A stretch of DNA of 64,000 bases, taken from contig JAEZWF010000026.1 in assembly GCA_023420415.1 (NCBI GenBank), positions 78,596 to 142,595 of the forward strand, read 5' to 3'. The stretch comes from Actinomycetes bacterium. Lineage in GTDB: Bacteria > Actinomycetota > Actinomycetes > Actinomycetales > Dermatophilaceae. Under the pieces are notes generated by a model. That model was not told where the DNA came from. It saw only the letters and a program-made list of their open reading frames with translations, and ran no database searches. Below, piece by piece: positions 1 through 8,638 of this stretch. How positions within the stretch are numbered: the first letter of the stretch is position 1; every line of letters starts with the position of its first letter. A program made the position numbers and the translations under genes.

Positions 1-58
1 CACTCCGACCAAGCGCCGACTTCCCGTGCTGGGCCGGGCGGTGCCGGGGCACCAGTGA
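1..58 (+). CDS. C-terminal end of an upstream gene, probably an ECF sigma factor (partial)
   Basis: Only the last 18 codons are visible, in the frame starting at base 2 and ending in TGA at 56-58. The residues are basic and proline-containing and give no domain. The stop overlaps the GTG of the anti-sigma gene (GTGA), so the two are probably translationally coupled. A sigE-type ECF sigma factor normally sits directly upstream of this anti-sigma/htrA/tatB set in actinobacteria; the identity rests on that context, not on the visible residues. Confidence 0.45.
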   Translation, partial: TPTKRRLPVLGRAVPGHQ

Positions 59-753
59 GCCGCCTCGGTATGCCGGGTGGTCAGGCGGGCGCGCGAGGCG
101 CCCGCTGCCTCGGTGACCTCGTGACGGCCTACGCGGACCGTTCGATGGAGCCCGCCGCGCTGCTGCAGTGGGACCGCCACCTCGTGACCTGCCCGCGCTG
201 CCAGGCGGCGGTCGACGGCGAACGGCGGATGCTCGGGGCGCTGCGCAACCCGTCGGGGTCGACGGTGCCCGGGGACCTGCGCAGCATGCTGCTCGCCGTC
301 GCCGCCGAGGTCGCCGCAGAGCAACCTGCCGATCACCGTGCCGATCCGCCTGCCGCCCGCCAGGCCGAGCAGGAGCCAGCCCCTCGTCGCCACTGGGTGC
401 CCCCCGTACCCGTCGCGCCCGTGCCGGTGGTCGACCGCTGCGCGCCGGCCCTGCACCGGTCGGCCCGGCGCGCGACCGTCTTCGCCGGACTGGCGGCGAG
501 TGCCACCGCGGCCGCCACCTGGGGCGTCGTCGTCGCGGGGGCAGGCCCGGCCACGACCGCCGTCACGAGCTCCTTCACCCCGCAGGTGACACCCGCCGTG
601 CAGCGGGCACGCACCCCGGCGCAGGGCGTGATGCCGGCGTCGTACACGGTGTCGCACCTGACCGCAGCGCCCTCGGTGCTGCCCGTCCGGACGGTCCAGG
701 CGAGCCCCGCCGTGAGCGTGGTTCGGCACCGTTCGGCACAATCGACCCCATGA
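55..753 (+). CDS. rseA: Anti-sigma factor with zinc-finger domain (RseA-like)
   Basis: A 232-residue protein with an N-terminal zinc-associated anti-sigma pattern: an H-x3-C-x2-C element (RHLVTCPRC) in a helical region at about residues 42-50. A proline-rich linker and one hydrophobic segment near residues 140-165 follow, then an extracytoplasmic tail of about 65 residues. This fits a membrane-anchored anti-sigma factor that holds an ECF sigma factor until envelope stress. The GTG start overlaps the upstream stop, and the TGA overlaps the htrA ATG (ATGA at 750-753), so sigma factor, anti-sigma and protease genes look like one coupled operon. The symbol is by position and domain; direct regulation of the upstream sigma factor is inferred. 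Confidence 0.75.
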   Translation: MSRLGMPGGQAGARGARCLGDLVTAYADRSMEPAALLQWDRHLVTCPRCQAAVDGERRMLGALRNPSGSTVPGDLRSMLLAVAAEVAAEQPADHRADPPAARQAEQEPAPRRHWVPPVPVAPVPVVDRCAPALHRSARRATVFAGLAASATAAATWGVVVAGAGPATTAVTSSFTPQVTPAVQRARTPAQGVMPASYTVSHLTAAPSVLPVRTVQASPAVSVVRHRSAQSTP

Positions 754-2396
754 CGGACGAGCGCGACGACCGCGCCCCCCAGCCGGACGCCGACGACCGC
801 GCGCAGCCGCCGCAGTCGGGTGAGCCGGTGTGGGACCCGTGGGCGCCGCCGCGCGACACCCCGCGGGAGCCGGTCGGCTCCGCACCGGCCGCGCCGACCC
901 AGCCGGTCGACGCCACACCGCAGTGGGCGGTCGACCACACCCAGCACACCCCGGACCACACCCAGCCCGTCGACCTGAACCAGACCCAGGAGATCACCCC
1001 CGGCCAGCCGTCCGCGCACGGTGAGCAGGCGGCATACCCGGGCTCGGACCCGAGCCAGACGGGATGGCAAGGGGGGCAGCCCACCGGTTGGCCCGCGGAC
1101 CCGGCCGTGCACCAGCCGCCGGGTGCCGACGCACCGGGCGCCGACGCGCAGGCAGGCCAGTCGGCGTCGCCGGGCGCGGGCTGGGACCCGATCAGCGCCC
1201 CCGTCGCGAACGCAGGGTATGCCGGGTCGCCGCAACCGTGGGTCGGTGAGCGACCCGTCGAGCCCAGTGCGCCGCAGCAGAAGGGTCCCGGCTGGGGCGC
1301 CCTCGTCGCGGTCGCGGCCGTCGCGGCCCTGGTCGCCGCCGTCCTCGGCGGGATGTTCGGTGGCTGGCTCGGGGCGACCGACCGCGTCGACTTCGGCAGC
1401 CTCGACCGCACGCCCTCCTCGATCCCCCAGGCCGGGCCCGGCTCGACCGCGCGGCCGGAGGGCTCGATCGCGAGCATCGCGGCCAAGGCCCTCCCGAGCG
1501 TCGTCACGATCAAGGTGCGTGGCGCCGATGGTGCCGGCACGGGGTCTGGCTTCGTCCTCGACAAGGACGGCCACATCATCACCAACAACCACGTCGTCGC
1601 CGGCGCGGCCGACAACGGCACGATCAAGATCGAGCTCGCCGACGGCACCGAGATCGACGCGACGGTCGTGGGCCGCGACGCGTCCTACGACCTCGCCGTG
1701 CTGCGCACCAGCCGTCGCGACCTCGAGCCACTCACGATGGGCGTCTCCAAGGACGTCGTCGTCGGCGACCAGGTCATCGCCGTCGGGGCGCCGCTCGGCC
1801 TCGAGTCGACCGTGACGAGCGGCATCGTGAGCGCGCTCAACCGACCGGTCAGCCCGGGTGGTGACGGCAACACGCAGTCCTACATCAACGCGATCCAGAC
1901 CGACGCCGCGATCAACCCCGGCAACAGCGGCGGCCCGCTGCTCAACATGCAGGGGCAGGTCATCGGGGTCAACACCGCCATCGCCCGCATCCCCGGAGCC
2001 ACCGACACCCAGTCGGGCAACATCGGGGTCGGCTTCTCGATCCCCAGCGACCAGGTGGTGCGGACCGCCGAGCAGCTGATCAAGACCGGGTCCGCCCAGC
2101 ACCCGGTGATCGGGGTCGTGCTCGACCGTCAGTTCACCGGCGACGGGGTCAAGGTCCTCGAGCGGCGCACCGCCGACAGCGGCGCGCCGGTCGAGTCAGG
2201 CGGTCCGGCCGACAAGGCGGGCATCAAGCCCGGCGACGTCATCGTCGAGTTCGACGGCAAGAAGGTCACCGACGCCGACGACCTGGTGGTCGCGATCCGG
2301 TCCAAGAACGTCGGCGACACGGTGGCGATGAAGGTCCGCCGCGGTAATGAGACGATCGACGTCAAGCTGACCCTTGCCGGCAAGTCCGGCAGCTGA
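750..2396 (+). CDS. htrA: HtrA/DegP-family trypsin-like serine protease with PDZ domain
   Basis: A 548-residue membrane-anchored periplasmic-type protease. Residues 1-180 are a Pro/Gln/Asp-rich cytoplasmic region, a transmembrane helix covers about 181-210, and the protease domain carries the triad His281 (TNNHVV), Asp314 (YDLAVL) and Ser393 (GNSGGPL). A C-terminal PDZ domain starts near residue 455 (GGPADKAGIKPGDVIVEFDG). The family degrades or refolds damaged exported proteins, and in mycobacteria HtrA acts with the SigE/RseA system. The ATG at 750 is chosen because it overlaps the previous stop; the same frame is open further upstream but inside rseA. Confidence 0.95.
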   Translation: MTDERDDRAPQPDADDRAQPPQSGEPVWDPWAPPRDTPREPVGSAPAAPTQPVDATPQWAVDHTQHTPDHTQPVDLNQTQEITPGQPSAHGEQAAYPGSDPSQTGWQGGQPTGWPADPAVHQPPGADAPGADAQAGQSASPGAGWDPISAPVANAGYAGSPQPWVGERPVEPSAPQQKGPGWGALVAVAAVAALVAAVLGGMFGGWLGATDRVDFGSLDRTPSSIPQAGPGSTARPEGSIASIAAKALPSVVTIKVRGADGAGTGSGFVLDKDGHIITNNHVVAGAADNGTIKIELADGTEIDATVVGRDASYDLAVLRTSRRDLEPLTMGVSKDVVVGDQVIAVGAPLGLESTVTSGIVSALNRPVSPGGDGNTQSYINAIQTDAAINPGNSGGPLLNMQGQVIGVNTAIARIPGATDTQSGNIGVGFSIPSDQVVRTAEQLIKTGSAQHPVIGVVLDRQFTGDGVKVLERRTADSGAPVESGGPADKAGIKPGDVIVEFDGKKVTDADDLVVAIRSKNVGDTVAMKVRRGNETIDVKLTLAGKSGS

Positions 2397-2410
2397 CCCA
2401 CGGAGCGCGC

Positions 2411-2809
2411 GTGCTTGACGTCAACGGCTGGGAGTTCATCCTCCTCATCGTGATCGCTGTCGTGGTCCTCGGGCCGGAGCGGCTGCCGGAGTATGCCGCG
2501 AAGCTGGGCCGGCTGGTGCGACAGGTGCGGGGGATGGCCGAGGGGGCAAAGGGCCAGCTGCGCGAGCAGATGGGCCCGGAGTTCGACGACATCGACTGGA
2601 AGCAGTACGACCCGCGCCAGTACGACCCGCGCCGCATCGTGCGTGAGGCGCTGCTGGACCCGAAGCCCGTGGAGGGCAACGGATCTGGGCCCTCGGCCGC
2701 TCACGCAGCGGCGGGCGGTGGGGCAGCCGGTGCCGGCGCGGCGGGCGCGTCTGCGAGCCTTCGCCGCGACGCGGCGCTCCCGACGCCCTTCGACGACGAC
2801 GCGACCTGA
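2411..2809 (+). CDS. tatB: Sec-independent protein translocase subunit TatB
   Basis: A 132-residue protein with the TatA/B layout: a short N-terminus, one hydrophobic helix (residues about 8-21, WEFILLIVIAVVVLGP), the GPERLPE hinge and a long amphipathic helix. The Ala/Gly-rich tail has no fold I recognise. It would act with TatC to receive twin-arginine precursors at the cytoplasmic membrane. It lies 14 bp behind htrA, the usual actinobacterial order. The GTG at 2411 places MLDVNGWEF at the start, matching TatB N-termini. It converges on mrp. Confidence 0.93.
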   Translation: MLDVNGWEFILLIVIAVVVLGPERLPEYAAKLGRLVRQVRGMAEGAKGQLREQMGPEFDDIDWKQYDPRQYDPRRIVREALLDPKPVEGNGSGPSAAHAAAGGGAAGAGAAGASASLRRDAALPTPFDDDAT

Positions 2810-2835
2810 CCCACGGATCCAGCTTGCACGTGGGG

Positions 2836-3984
2836 TCAGCGAGAGACGGGGGACAGGCCGAGGGAGCGGCCGGCCAGACCGCGGGCGCGGGTGCCCAGGC
2901 CGCGAGCGATGCCGCGCAGGGCCACCGCCGCCGGTGACTCGGGGTTGCGCAGCACGACCGGGGTGCCCTGGTCGGCGCCCTCGCGCAGGTTGGTGTCGAG
3001 CGGGATCTGGCCCAGCAGCGGCACCTCGGCGCCCACCGACCGGGTGAGCGACTCGGCCACGGCCTGACCGCCGCCGGAGCCGAAGATCTCCTGCCGCGAG
3101 CCGTCGGGCAGCTCGAGCCACGACATGTTCTCGATGACCCCGACGATGCGCTGATGTGTCTGCAGCGCAATGGATCCCGCGCGCTCGGCCACCTCGGCGG
3201 CGGCCTGCTGCGGAGTGGTGACGACGAGGATCTCGGCGCCGGGGATCAGCTGCGCCACCGAGATCGCGATGTCGCCGGTGCCGGGCGGCAGGTCGAGCAG
3301 GAGCACGTCGAGGTCGCCCCAGAAGACGTCACCGAGGAACTGCTGCAGCGCCCGGTGGAGCATCGGGCCACGCCACACGACGGGCTGGTTGCCGGGCACG
3401 AACATGCCGATCGAGATGACCTTCACGTCGTGGCTGACGGGCGGCAGGATCATGTCGTCGACCTGGGTCGGCTTGTGCTCGACCCCCAGCATGCGGGGCA
3501 CCGAGAAGCCGTAGACGTCGGCATCCACGACGCCGACCCGCAGCCCCTGCTCGGCCAGCGCCGCCGCGAGGTTGACCGTCACCGACGACTTGCCGACGCC
3601 CCCCTTGCCGGACGCCACGGCATACACCCGCGTCAGGGAGCTGGGCTTGGCGAACGGGATCTCGCGCTCGGCGTTCCCGCCCCGCAGCTGGGTGCGCAGC
3701 TCGGCGCGCTGCTCGTCGCTCATCACACCGAGCGTGACGTCGACGGCGGTGACGCCGGGCACCTTGGCGAGCGCGGCCGTGGTGTCCTTGGTCAGCGTGT
3801 CCTTCATGGGGCAGCCGGAGACGGTCAGCAGGATCGTCACGGCGACCCGGCCCGTCTCGTCGACCGTGCAGCTCTCGACCATGCCCAGCTCGGTGACGGG
3901 CTTGCGGATCTCGGGGTCGATGACCGTGGCCAACGCCTGACGGAGCGCGTCGTCGGTCACGGGTGCTGCGGTGGGGGCGGACAT
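2836..3984 (-). CDS. mrp: Mrp/ApbC-family P-loop ATPase, Fe-S cluster carrier
   Basis: A 382-residue protein. Residues 10-90 form an MIP18/DUF59-type domain (DPEIRKPVTELGM, SGCPMKDT). The ParA-like ATPase follows, with the deviant Walker A GKGGVGKS at about 126-133 and the DLPPGTGD switch. Family members bind and deliver Fe-S clusters. The bridging C-x2-C of the proteobacterial protein is absent here: the segment reads ENMSWLELPDGS, a form I also recall from mycobacterial Mrp. An in-frame ATG at 3993 would add three residues; 3984 is preferred. The gene follows the DUF1003 gene by 10 bp on the same strand. Confidence 0.95.
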   Translation of the reverse strand: MSAPTAAPVTDDALRQALATVIDPEIRKPVTELGMVESCTVDETGRVAVTILLTVSGCPMKDTLTKDTTAALAKVPGVTAVDVTLGVMSDEQRAELRTQLRGGNAEREIPFAKPSSLTRVYAVASGKGGVGKSSVTVNLAAALAEQGLRVGVVDADVYGFSVPRMLGVEHKPTQVDDMILPPVSHDVKVISIGMFVPGNQPVVWRGPMLHRALQQFLGDVFWGDLDVLLLDLPPGTGDIAISVAQLIPGAEILVVTTPQQAAAEVAERAGSIALQTHQRIVGVIENMSWLELPDGSRQEIFGSGGGQAVAESLTRSVGAEVPLLGQIPLDTNLREGADQGTPVVLRNPESPAAVALRGIARGLGTRARGLAGRSLGLSPVSR

Positions 3985-3994
3985 GCCCTCCATG

Positions 3995-4573
3995 CTAGGT
4001 CGCGGCCTTGTCCTTCGACGCATCGCCGTCGGTGCCAGCGGTGTCGGCATCGTCACGTCGGCGCACCTCCAGACCCCGGTCCTCCATCTCATCGAGCAGG
4101 CTGCGCAGCTCCGAGCGCACGAAGTCACGGGTCGCGGCGTCGCGCATCGCGTGCCGCAGGGCGGCCACCTCGCGGGTGAGGAACTCGGTGTCGGCGAGGT
4201 TACGTTCGTCGCGGGCACGGTCCTGCTCCAGGGCCACCCGGTCGCGGTCGGCCTGCCGGTTCTGGGCGAGCAGGATGAGGGGCGCGGCATACGACGCCTG
4301 GAGGCTGAGGATCAGCGTGAGCAGCGTGTAGTTGAGCGAGCGCGGGTCGAACTGCGCGGACTCCGGTGCCCACGTGTTCCACGCCAGCCACACGGCCACG
4401 AACACCGTCATGCCGATGAGGAACTGCGCCGTCCCCATGAACCGGGCGAAGGCCTCGCTCCAGCGCCCGAACGTCTCCTGCGAGAACGACGGCAGCCGCA
4501 CCACGCGGCGTCGCGCCTCACGCGGCTGGTCGAGCCGCGACGAGGCGTCGCGGCGGCGGTCGCGCTCAGCCAT
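3995..4573 (-). CDS. DUF1003 family membrane protein
   Basis: A 192-residue protein with two transmembrane helices (about residues 48-66 and 80-104) around a short loop, and the family signature SYAAPLILLAQNRQADRDR directly after the second helix. An acidic and basic coiled-coil-like tail follows. The function of DUF1003 proteins is not established. Its start overlaps the end of the MgtE_N/CBS gene by 8 bp, so the two are co-transcribed and the pairing may be functional. This gene and mrp lie downstream in the same direction. Confidence 0.88.
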   Translation of the reverse strand: MAERDRRRDASSRLDQPREARRRVVRLPSFSQETFGRWSEAFARFMGTAQFLIGMTVFVAVWLAWNTWAPESAQFDPRSLNYTLLTLILSLQASYAAPLILLAQNRQADRDRVALEQDRARDERNLADTEFLTREVAALRHAMRDAATRDFVRSELRSLLDEMEDRGLEVRRRDDADTAGTDGDASKDKAAT

Positions 4574-5840
4574 GGGTCACCTCGCGCCGCTCCTCGCGCC
4601 AGTCGTCGGGGAGGATGTGGTCGAGCACGTCATCGACCGTGACCGCGCCGATGAGCCGTCCGTCGTCGTCGACGACAGGGACGCCGACGAGGTTGTAGGT
4701 CGCGAGGATTCGCGTCACCTGGCCGAGCGGTGCGTCGGCCGTGAGCGGCTCGATCTCCTTGTCGAGTATGCCGCCGACGGCACCGTGCGGGGGCTCGCGC
4801 AGCAGCCGCTGGATGTGCACGATGCCGAGGAACTTGCCGGTCGGGGTCTCGTGCGGCGCGCGGCAGACGTAGACGGTGGAGGCGAGGGCGGGGGAGATCT
4901 CGGCGCGGCGCACGACGGCCAGCGCCTCGGCGATCGACGCCTCCGGGCCGAGGATGACCGGTTCGGTCGTCATCATGCCGCCGGCCGACTCCTCGTCGTA
5001 GGTCAGCAGCCGGCGCAGGTCGGCGGCCTCCTCCGGTTCCATGAGCTGGAGGAGCTCCTCCTGGCGGGAGGTGGGCAGGTTGTGCAGCAGGTCGGTGGCG
5101 TCGTCGGGCTCCATCGCCTCGAGGACGTCGGCCGCGCGCTCGACGGGCAGCGTCTCGAGGATCTCGACCTGGTCGTCCTCCGGCAGCTCCTCGAGCACGT
5201 CCGCGAGCCGCTCGTCGGCCATCGCCTCGGCGACCTCAGCGCGACGTTGCGGCGGCAGGTCGTGGATGACCTCGGCGAGGTCGGCGGACTTCAGCTCGTC
5301 ATAGGTCTCGAGCAGCATCGCGGCCGACTGGCCCTGCGGGGTCTGGTGGATGCCGCTGACGTCCTCGACCGGCACGAGCGCTGTCTCACCGCGCCGGCGC
5401 CGGAAGGGGCCGAGCGAGCTGCGCGGCGCACCGCGGCGGACGAAGACCTTGGAAATCGACCAGTCGCGGTTGTTCTCACGCTCGATGGCGACGTCCTCGA
5501 CGGTGGCCTCGTAGTCGCCCTCGGGGTCGCTGACGGTGACCGGCCGCTCGAGGATCTCGGCCATGACGAGCACCTCGTTGGTGCGCTGCTCGAACCGGCG
5601 CATGTTGACCAGTCCGGTGGTGATGACCTGACCGCCGTCGACCGAGGTCACGCGGGTCATCGGCACGAAGACGCGTCGCCGCCCCGGCACCTCGACGACC
5701 AGGCCGATGACGCGCGGGCGCCGGCGCGAGGCCGCGAAGGTGACGACGACGTCGCGCACGCGACCGACTTGGTCGCCCAGCGGGTCGAACACGCTGAGGC
5801 TCACCAGCCGGCCGACGAAGACGCGCGACGGGGTGCTCAC
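4566..5840 (-). CDS. MgtE N-terminal and CBS-domain protein with a PRC-barrel-like domain, no membrane part
   Basis: A 424-residue soluble protein. Residues 1-85 resemble a PRC barrel (VGRLVSLSVFDPLGDQVGRV). Residues about 180-300 form the MgtE_N helical superhelix with repeated LPxxRxxEV-type turns and GGMMTTE at its end, and two CBS motifs follow (about 300-420). True MgtE magnesium channels continue into five transmembrane helices; none are present, so this is a sensor or regulator rather than a transporter. Mycobacteria encode a similar protein near mrp. It probably heads an operon with the DUF1003 gene. Confidence 0.88.
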   Translation of the reverse strand: MSTPSRVFVGRLVSLSVFDPLGDQVGRVRDVVVTFAASRRRPRVIGLVVEVPGRRRVFVPMTRVTSVDGGQVITTGLVNMRRFEQRTNEVLVMAEILERPVTVSDPEGDYEATVEDVAIERENNRDWSISKVFVRRGAPRSSLGPFRRRRGETALVPVEDVSGIHQTPQGQSAAMLLETYDELKSADLAEVIHDLPPQRRAEVAEAMADERLADVLEELPEDDQVEILETLPVERAADVLEAMEPDDATDLLHNLPTSRQEELLQLMEPEEAADLRRLLTYDEESAGGMMTTEPVILGPEASIAEALAVVRRAEISPALASTVYVCRAPHETPTGKFLGIVHIQRLLREPPHGAVGGILDKEIEPLTADAPLGQVTRILATYNLVGVPVVDDDGRLIGAVTVDDVLDHILPDDWREERREVTHG

Positions 5841-5939
5841 CGGGCAAGGCTATCGGGCGGGTGCTGGGGGTTCGTGCAGGTGATGAGGCTGGTCAGTGCA
5901 CGTGTGCGCTCGACCGATCCGGTATGCCGCGTCGCCGGC

Positions 5940-6485
5940 TCAGGTGCCTTCCGGCCGGCGGGTGCCGCGGCGCCAGCGCGGTCGCCCGCCCAAGTGCTTG
6001 GGCCGCCAGGTCACGGTGGTGGCCTCGGTCGGTGGGACCTGTGCCGCCCCGGACCCACTCGGGTAGTGGCCGGGTGACTCGACCGGCGCGCCGTAGGGCT
6101 TGAAGGCGCGGACGGTGCACTCAGCTGCCCAGCGGGCCACGACGTCGTCGGTCGCGTTGAGCCGCTCGCCCTTGAGCGCCTCGGTGGCCGGCTCCCACCG
6201 CGGGTCCTGCGGCCGGATCTCCTCGGCCGTCGCCCGGACGACGAGCAGCCGCCCACCGGTGTCCTTGCTGCGCAGGATCAACGTGACCTCGCCCGGCAGC
6301 CACGGCAACGTCTGCTCACCCGGCCCGGACACGGCATACACCGTCTCGTCGGCCCAGGCGTGCCAGAACGGCCAGGCGCGGTCGTCCGGCGGCTGCACCC
6401 ACATGAGGCCGCTCTTGCTGGCGGCCTCGGCGAAGAGCGCCGTGATGTTGACCGGTGCAGGGGCGTCCGGCGCGGTCTCACTCAC
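5940..6485 (-). CDS. Conserved hypothetical protein, 181 aa
   Basis: Soluble, with no signal peptide and no transmembrane segment. Residues 25-130 look like a compact alpha/beta domain (WPFWHAWADETVYAVSGPGE, GEVTLILRSKDTGGR) and the last 25 residues are very basic. I do not recognise a function; the general look recalls uncharacterised actinobacterial proteins involved in small-molecule or flavin binding, but no motif supports that. It is divergent from the malyl-CoA lyase-type gene, with a shared 52 bp promoter region. Confidence 0.75.
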   Translation of the reverse strand: MSETAPDAPAPVNITALFAEAASKSGLMWVQPPDDRAWPFWHAWADETVYAVSGPGEQTLPWLPGEVTLILRSKDTGGRLLVVRATAEEIRPQDPRWEPATEALKGERLNATDDVVARWAAECTVRAFKPYGAPVESPGHYPSGSGAAQVPPTEATTVTWRPKHLGGRPRWRRGTRRPEGT

Positions 6486-6525
6486 ACCGTGAACTGTGTC
6501 ATAACCGGGGTGCCGGTGCCGCTGC

Positions 6526-6540
6526 TAGTTTCGCGGCGTG
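6526..6540 (+). promoter_or_regulatory. Leaderless promoter -10 and GTG start of the malyl-CoA lyase gene
   Basis: TAGTTT lies at 6526-6531, six bases before the GTG at 6538, and there is no ribosome binding site. A TANNNT hexamer at this distance is the standard signature of leaderless actinobacterial mRNAs. No convincing -35 box is visible. Confidence 0.5.
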
Positions 6541-7680
6541 CGCAGCCCCAAGGACTTCTTCGCCCCGCTCGCGGTCGGTGCCCCGGCGCCCCTGCGCGAG
6601 ATCCCCGCCCGGCCGAGCCGGGCGATCCACTTCTTCGACCCGAGCAACGAGAAGATGGCAGCCAAGGTGCCCGCCATGGTCGGCACGGTCGACGTGCTGC
6701 TCGGCAACCTCGAGGACGCCGTCAAGGCGGACAAGAAGGAGGCTGCCCGTGAGGGCCTCGTCGCGATCGCCAAGGCGACCGACTTCGGCGAGGACACCCA
6801 GCTGTGGACGCGCATCAACGCGCTCGACAGCCCGTGGGTCCTCGACGACCTCACCACCCTGGTGACCGAGATCGGCGACAAGCTCGACGTCGTCATGGTG
6901 CCCAAGGTCCAGGGGCCGGAGGACATCCACTACGTCGACCGGATCCTCGCCCAGCTCGAGGCGCGGGCCGGTCTGCGGCGGCCGATCCTCGTGCACGCGA
7001 TCCTCGAGACGGCTCGGGGCATGGCGAACGTCGAGGCCATCGCCGGCGCGAGCCCGCGGATGCAGGGCATCTCGCTCGGCCCGGCCGACCTGGCCGCCGA
7101 CCGGCGGATGAAGACCACCCGCGTCGGTGGTGGTCACCCGGGCTACCTCGTGCGCCAGGACCCGGTCGACGGCGACATCGAGGGAGGCCAGCACCCTCGC
7201 GCGACCTACCAGCAGGACCTGTGGCACTACACGATCGCCCGCATGGTCGACGCCTGCGCGATGCACGGGATCTTCCCGTACTACGGGCCCTTCGGGGACA
7301 TCAAGGACGTCGTCGCGTGCGAGGACCAGTTCCGCAACGCGTTCCTGCTCGGGTGCGTCGGCACGTGGTCGCTGCACCCGGTGCAGATCGAGATCGCCAA
7401 GCGCGTCTTCAGCCCGTCCGCCGAGGACGTCGCGCACGCGCGTCGGGTCGTGGAGGCGATGGGTGACGGCACCGGCGCGGTGATGCTCGACGGGAAGATG
7501 GAGGACGACGCCTCCCTCAAGCAGTGCCGGGTGATGCTCGAGCTCGCCGAGCGCCTCGCCGCGAACGACCCCGAGCTGGCCGAGCTGTATGCCGTGGACG
7601 TTGCGTCCGCGAATTTGGTGGCCGGGGCGACCAAATCCGCGGACGCAAGCAAGCGCGGCGGGGAAGGTGCGGCGCAGTGA
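6538..7680 (+). CDS. HpcH/HpaI aldolase family protein, L-malyl-CoA/beta-methylmalyl-CoA lyase-like
   Basis: A 380-residue TIM-barrel lyase of the CitE/malyl-CoA lyase superfamily. Visible landmarks are RAIHFFDPSNEK near residue 25, the acidic metal-site segment GNLEDAVKADKK at about 57-68, VPKVQGPEDI, ILVHAILETARGMAN with the metal-binding Glu, and GPADLAADRR. The family cleaves or forms malyl- or beta-methylmalyl-CoA, as in the ethylmalonyl-CoA pathway and C5-dicarboxylate breakdown. The last 25 or so residues are encoded by a palindromic repeat (7601-7648) and are probably not part of the ancestral protein. The next gene, a related lyase, starts in a GTGA overlap. Confidence 0.85.
   Translation: MRSPKDFFAPLAVGAPAPLREIPARPSRAIHFFDPSNEKMAAKVPAMVGTVDVLLGNLEDAVKADKKEAAREGLVAIAKATDFGEDTQLWTRINALDSPWVLDDLTTLVTEIGDKLDVVMVPKVQGPEDIHYVDRILAQLEARAGLRRPILVHAILETARGMANVEAIAGASPRMQGISLGPADLAADRRMKTTRVGGGHPGYLVRQDPVDGDIEGGQHPRATYQQDLWHYTIARMVDACAMHGIFPYYGPFGDIKDVVACEDQFRNAFLLGCVGTWSLHPVQIEIAKRVFSPSAEDVAHARRVVEAMGDGTGAVMLDGKMEDDASLKQCRVMLELAERLAANDPELAELYAVDVASANLVAGATKSADASKRGGEGAAQ
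7601..7648. repeat. REP-like palindromic repeat inside the 3' end of the lyase gene
   Basis: Two 19 bp arms, TTGCGTCCGCGAATTTGGT and its complement with one mismatch, flank a 10 bp loop. The same arm core (TTGCGTCCGCGGAT) recurs at 44732-44783 and, degenerate, at 44801-44846. Here the element is translated and gives the lyase its C-terminal tail (DVASANLVAGATKSADA). Confidence 0.85.
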
Positions 7681-8558
7681 GCGGTGAGCAGGCGGCATAC
7701 CGGCCGCGTCGGTCCGTGCTCTACCTGCCGGCATCGAACGAGCGCGCACTCAAGAAGGCCAAGACCCTCCCCGTCGACGCGCTGATCCTCGACCTCGAGG
7801 ACGCCGTCGCCCCGGACGCCAAGGAGCAGGCGCGCGAGAACGCTTGTGCCGCAGCGCAGTCCGGCGAGTACGGCCGGCGTGAGGTGACCATCCGCATCAA
7901 CGCCGCCGGCACCCAGTGGCACGACGCCGACCTCGCCGCCGTCGCCGCGGCCGGACCGGATGCGGTGGTCGTGCCCAAGGTCGGTTCGGCCGACGAGGTG
8001 CGCGCGCTGGTCGGCGCGCTCGAGTCCGCCGGTGCGCCTGAGCACACCCAGCTCTGGGCCATGGTCGAGACACCGCAGGCGATGCTGCACTGCGAGGAGA
8101 TCGCCGGTGCGTCGGACCGGCTCACCGTCCTGGTCATGGGCACCAACGACCTCGCCAAGGAGCTGCACGCCGAGCACGTGCCTGGGCGGGCGCCATTGCT
8201 GACCGGGTTGTCGCTGTGCCTGCTGGCCGCCCGCACGACGGGCACGGTGATCCTCGACGGCGTCTACAACGACGTCAAGGACACCGAGGGCTTCGAGGCC
8301 GAGTGCGCGCAGGGGCGCCAGTTCGGGTTCGACGGCAAGACGCTCATCCACCCGGGGCAGGTCGAGGCCTGCAACCGGACTTTCGCCCCCAGCCCGGAGG
8401 CGGTGGCGGACGCGCGCGGTGTCATCGAGGCGTGGGAGGCCGGTGCCGGCTCAGGGGTCGTCACCCACCGTGGGCGGATGATCGAGCAGCTGCACGTCGA
8501 CACCGCCGCGCGGGTCTTGGCCATCGACGAGGCCATCCGCGAGCTCGAGCAGAGCTGA
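7677..8558 (+). CDS. CitE-like CoA ester lyase or thioesterase (HpcH/HpaI family)
   Basis: A 293-residue CitE-type protein: RSVLYLPASNERALKKA at the N-terminus, the metal-site signature LILDLEDAVAPDAK, RINAAGT, VVVPKVGS, WAMVETPQAM and the FDGKTLIHPGQV motif near the C-terminus. In tandem with the upstream lyase it resembles the Mcl1/Mcl2 pair, where the second protein is a malyl-CoA thioesterase. CitE alone is usually a citrate lyase beta subunit, but no alpha or gamma subunit genes are nearby. The GTG start at 7677 overlaps the previous TGA. Confidence 0.85.
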   Translation: MSGEQAAYRPRRSVLYLPASNERALKKAKTLPVDALILDLEDAVAPDAKEQARENACAAAQSGEYGRREVTIRINAAGTQWHDADLAAVAAAGPDAVVVPKVGSADEVRALVGALESAGAPEHTQLWAMVETPQAMLHCEEIAGASDRLTVLVMGTNDLAKELHAEHVPGRAPLLTGLSLCLLAARTTGTVILDGVYNDVKDTEGFEAECAQGRQFGFDGKTLIHPGQVEACNRTFAPSPEAVADARGVIEAWEAGAGSGVVTHRGRMIEQLHVDTAARVLAIDEAIRELEQS

Positions 8559-8638
8559 CCGCGCGACCGCGCCACGCGGCATACCGGGGGTCTGCCGCCG
8601 CACGGCGGGAAACGGGAGAAAAAAAGTCCCGGCGAGGG

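Noticed and set aside
168..749. Upstream extension of the htrA frame
   Set aside because: Arg- and Gly-rich, lies wholly inside rseA; the ATGA overlap at 750 explains the true start.
333..2102. Long minus-strand open frame opposite rseA and htrA (589 codons)
   Set aside because: Arg/Gly/Val-rich shadow of a well-supported gene on the other strand; high GC keeps antisense frames open.
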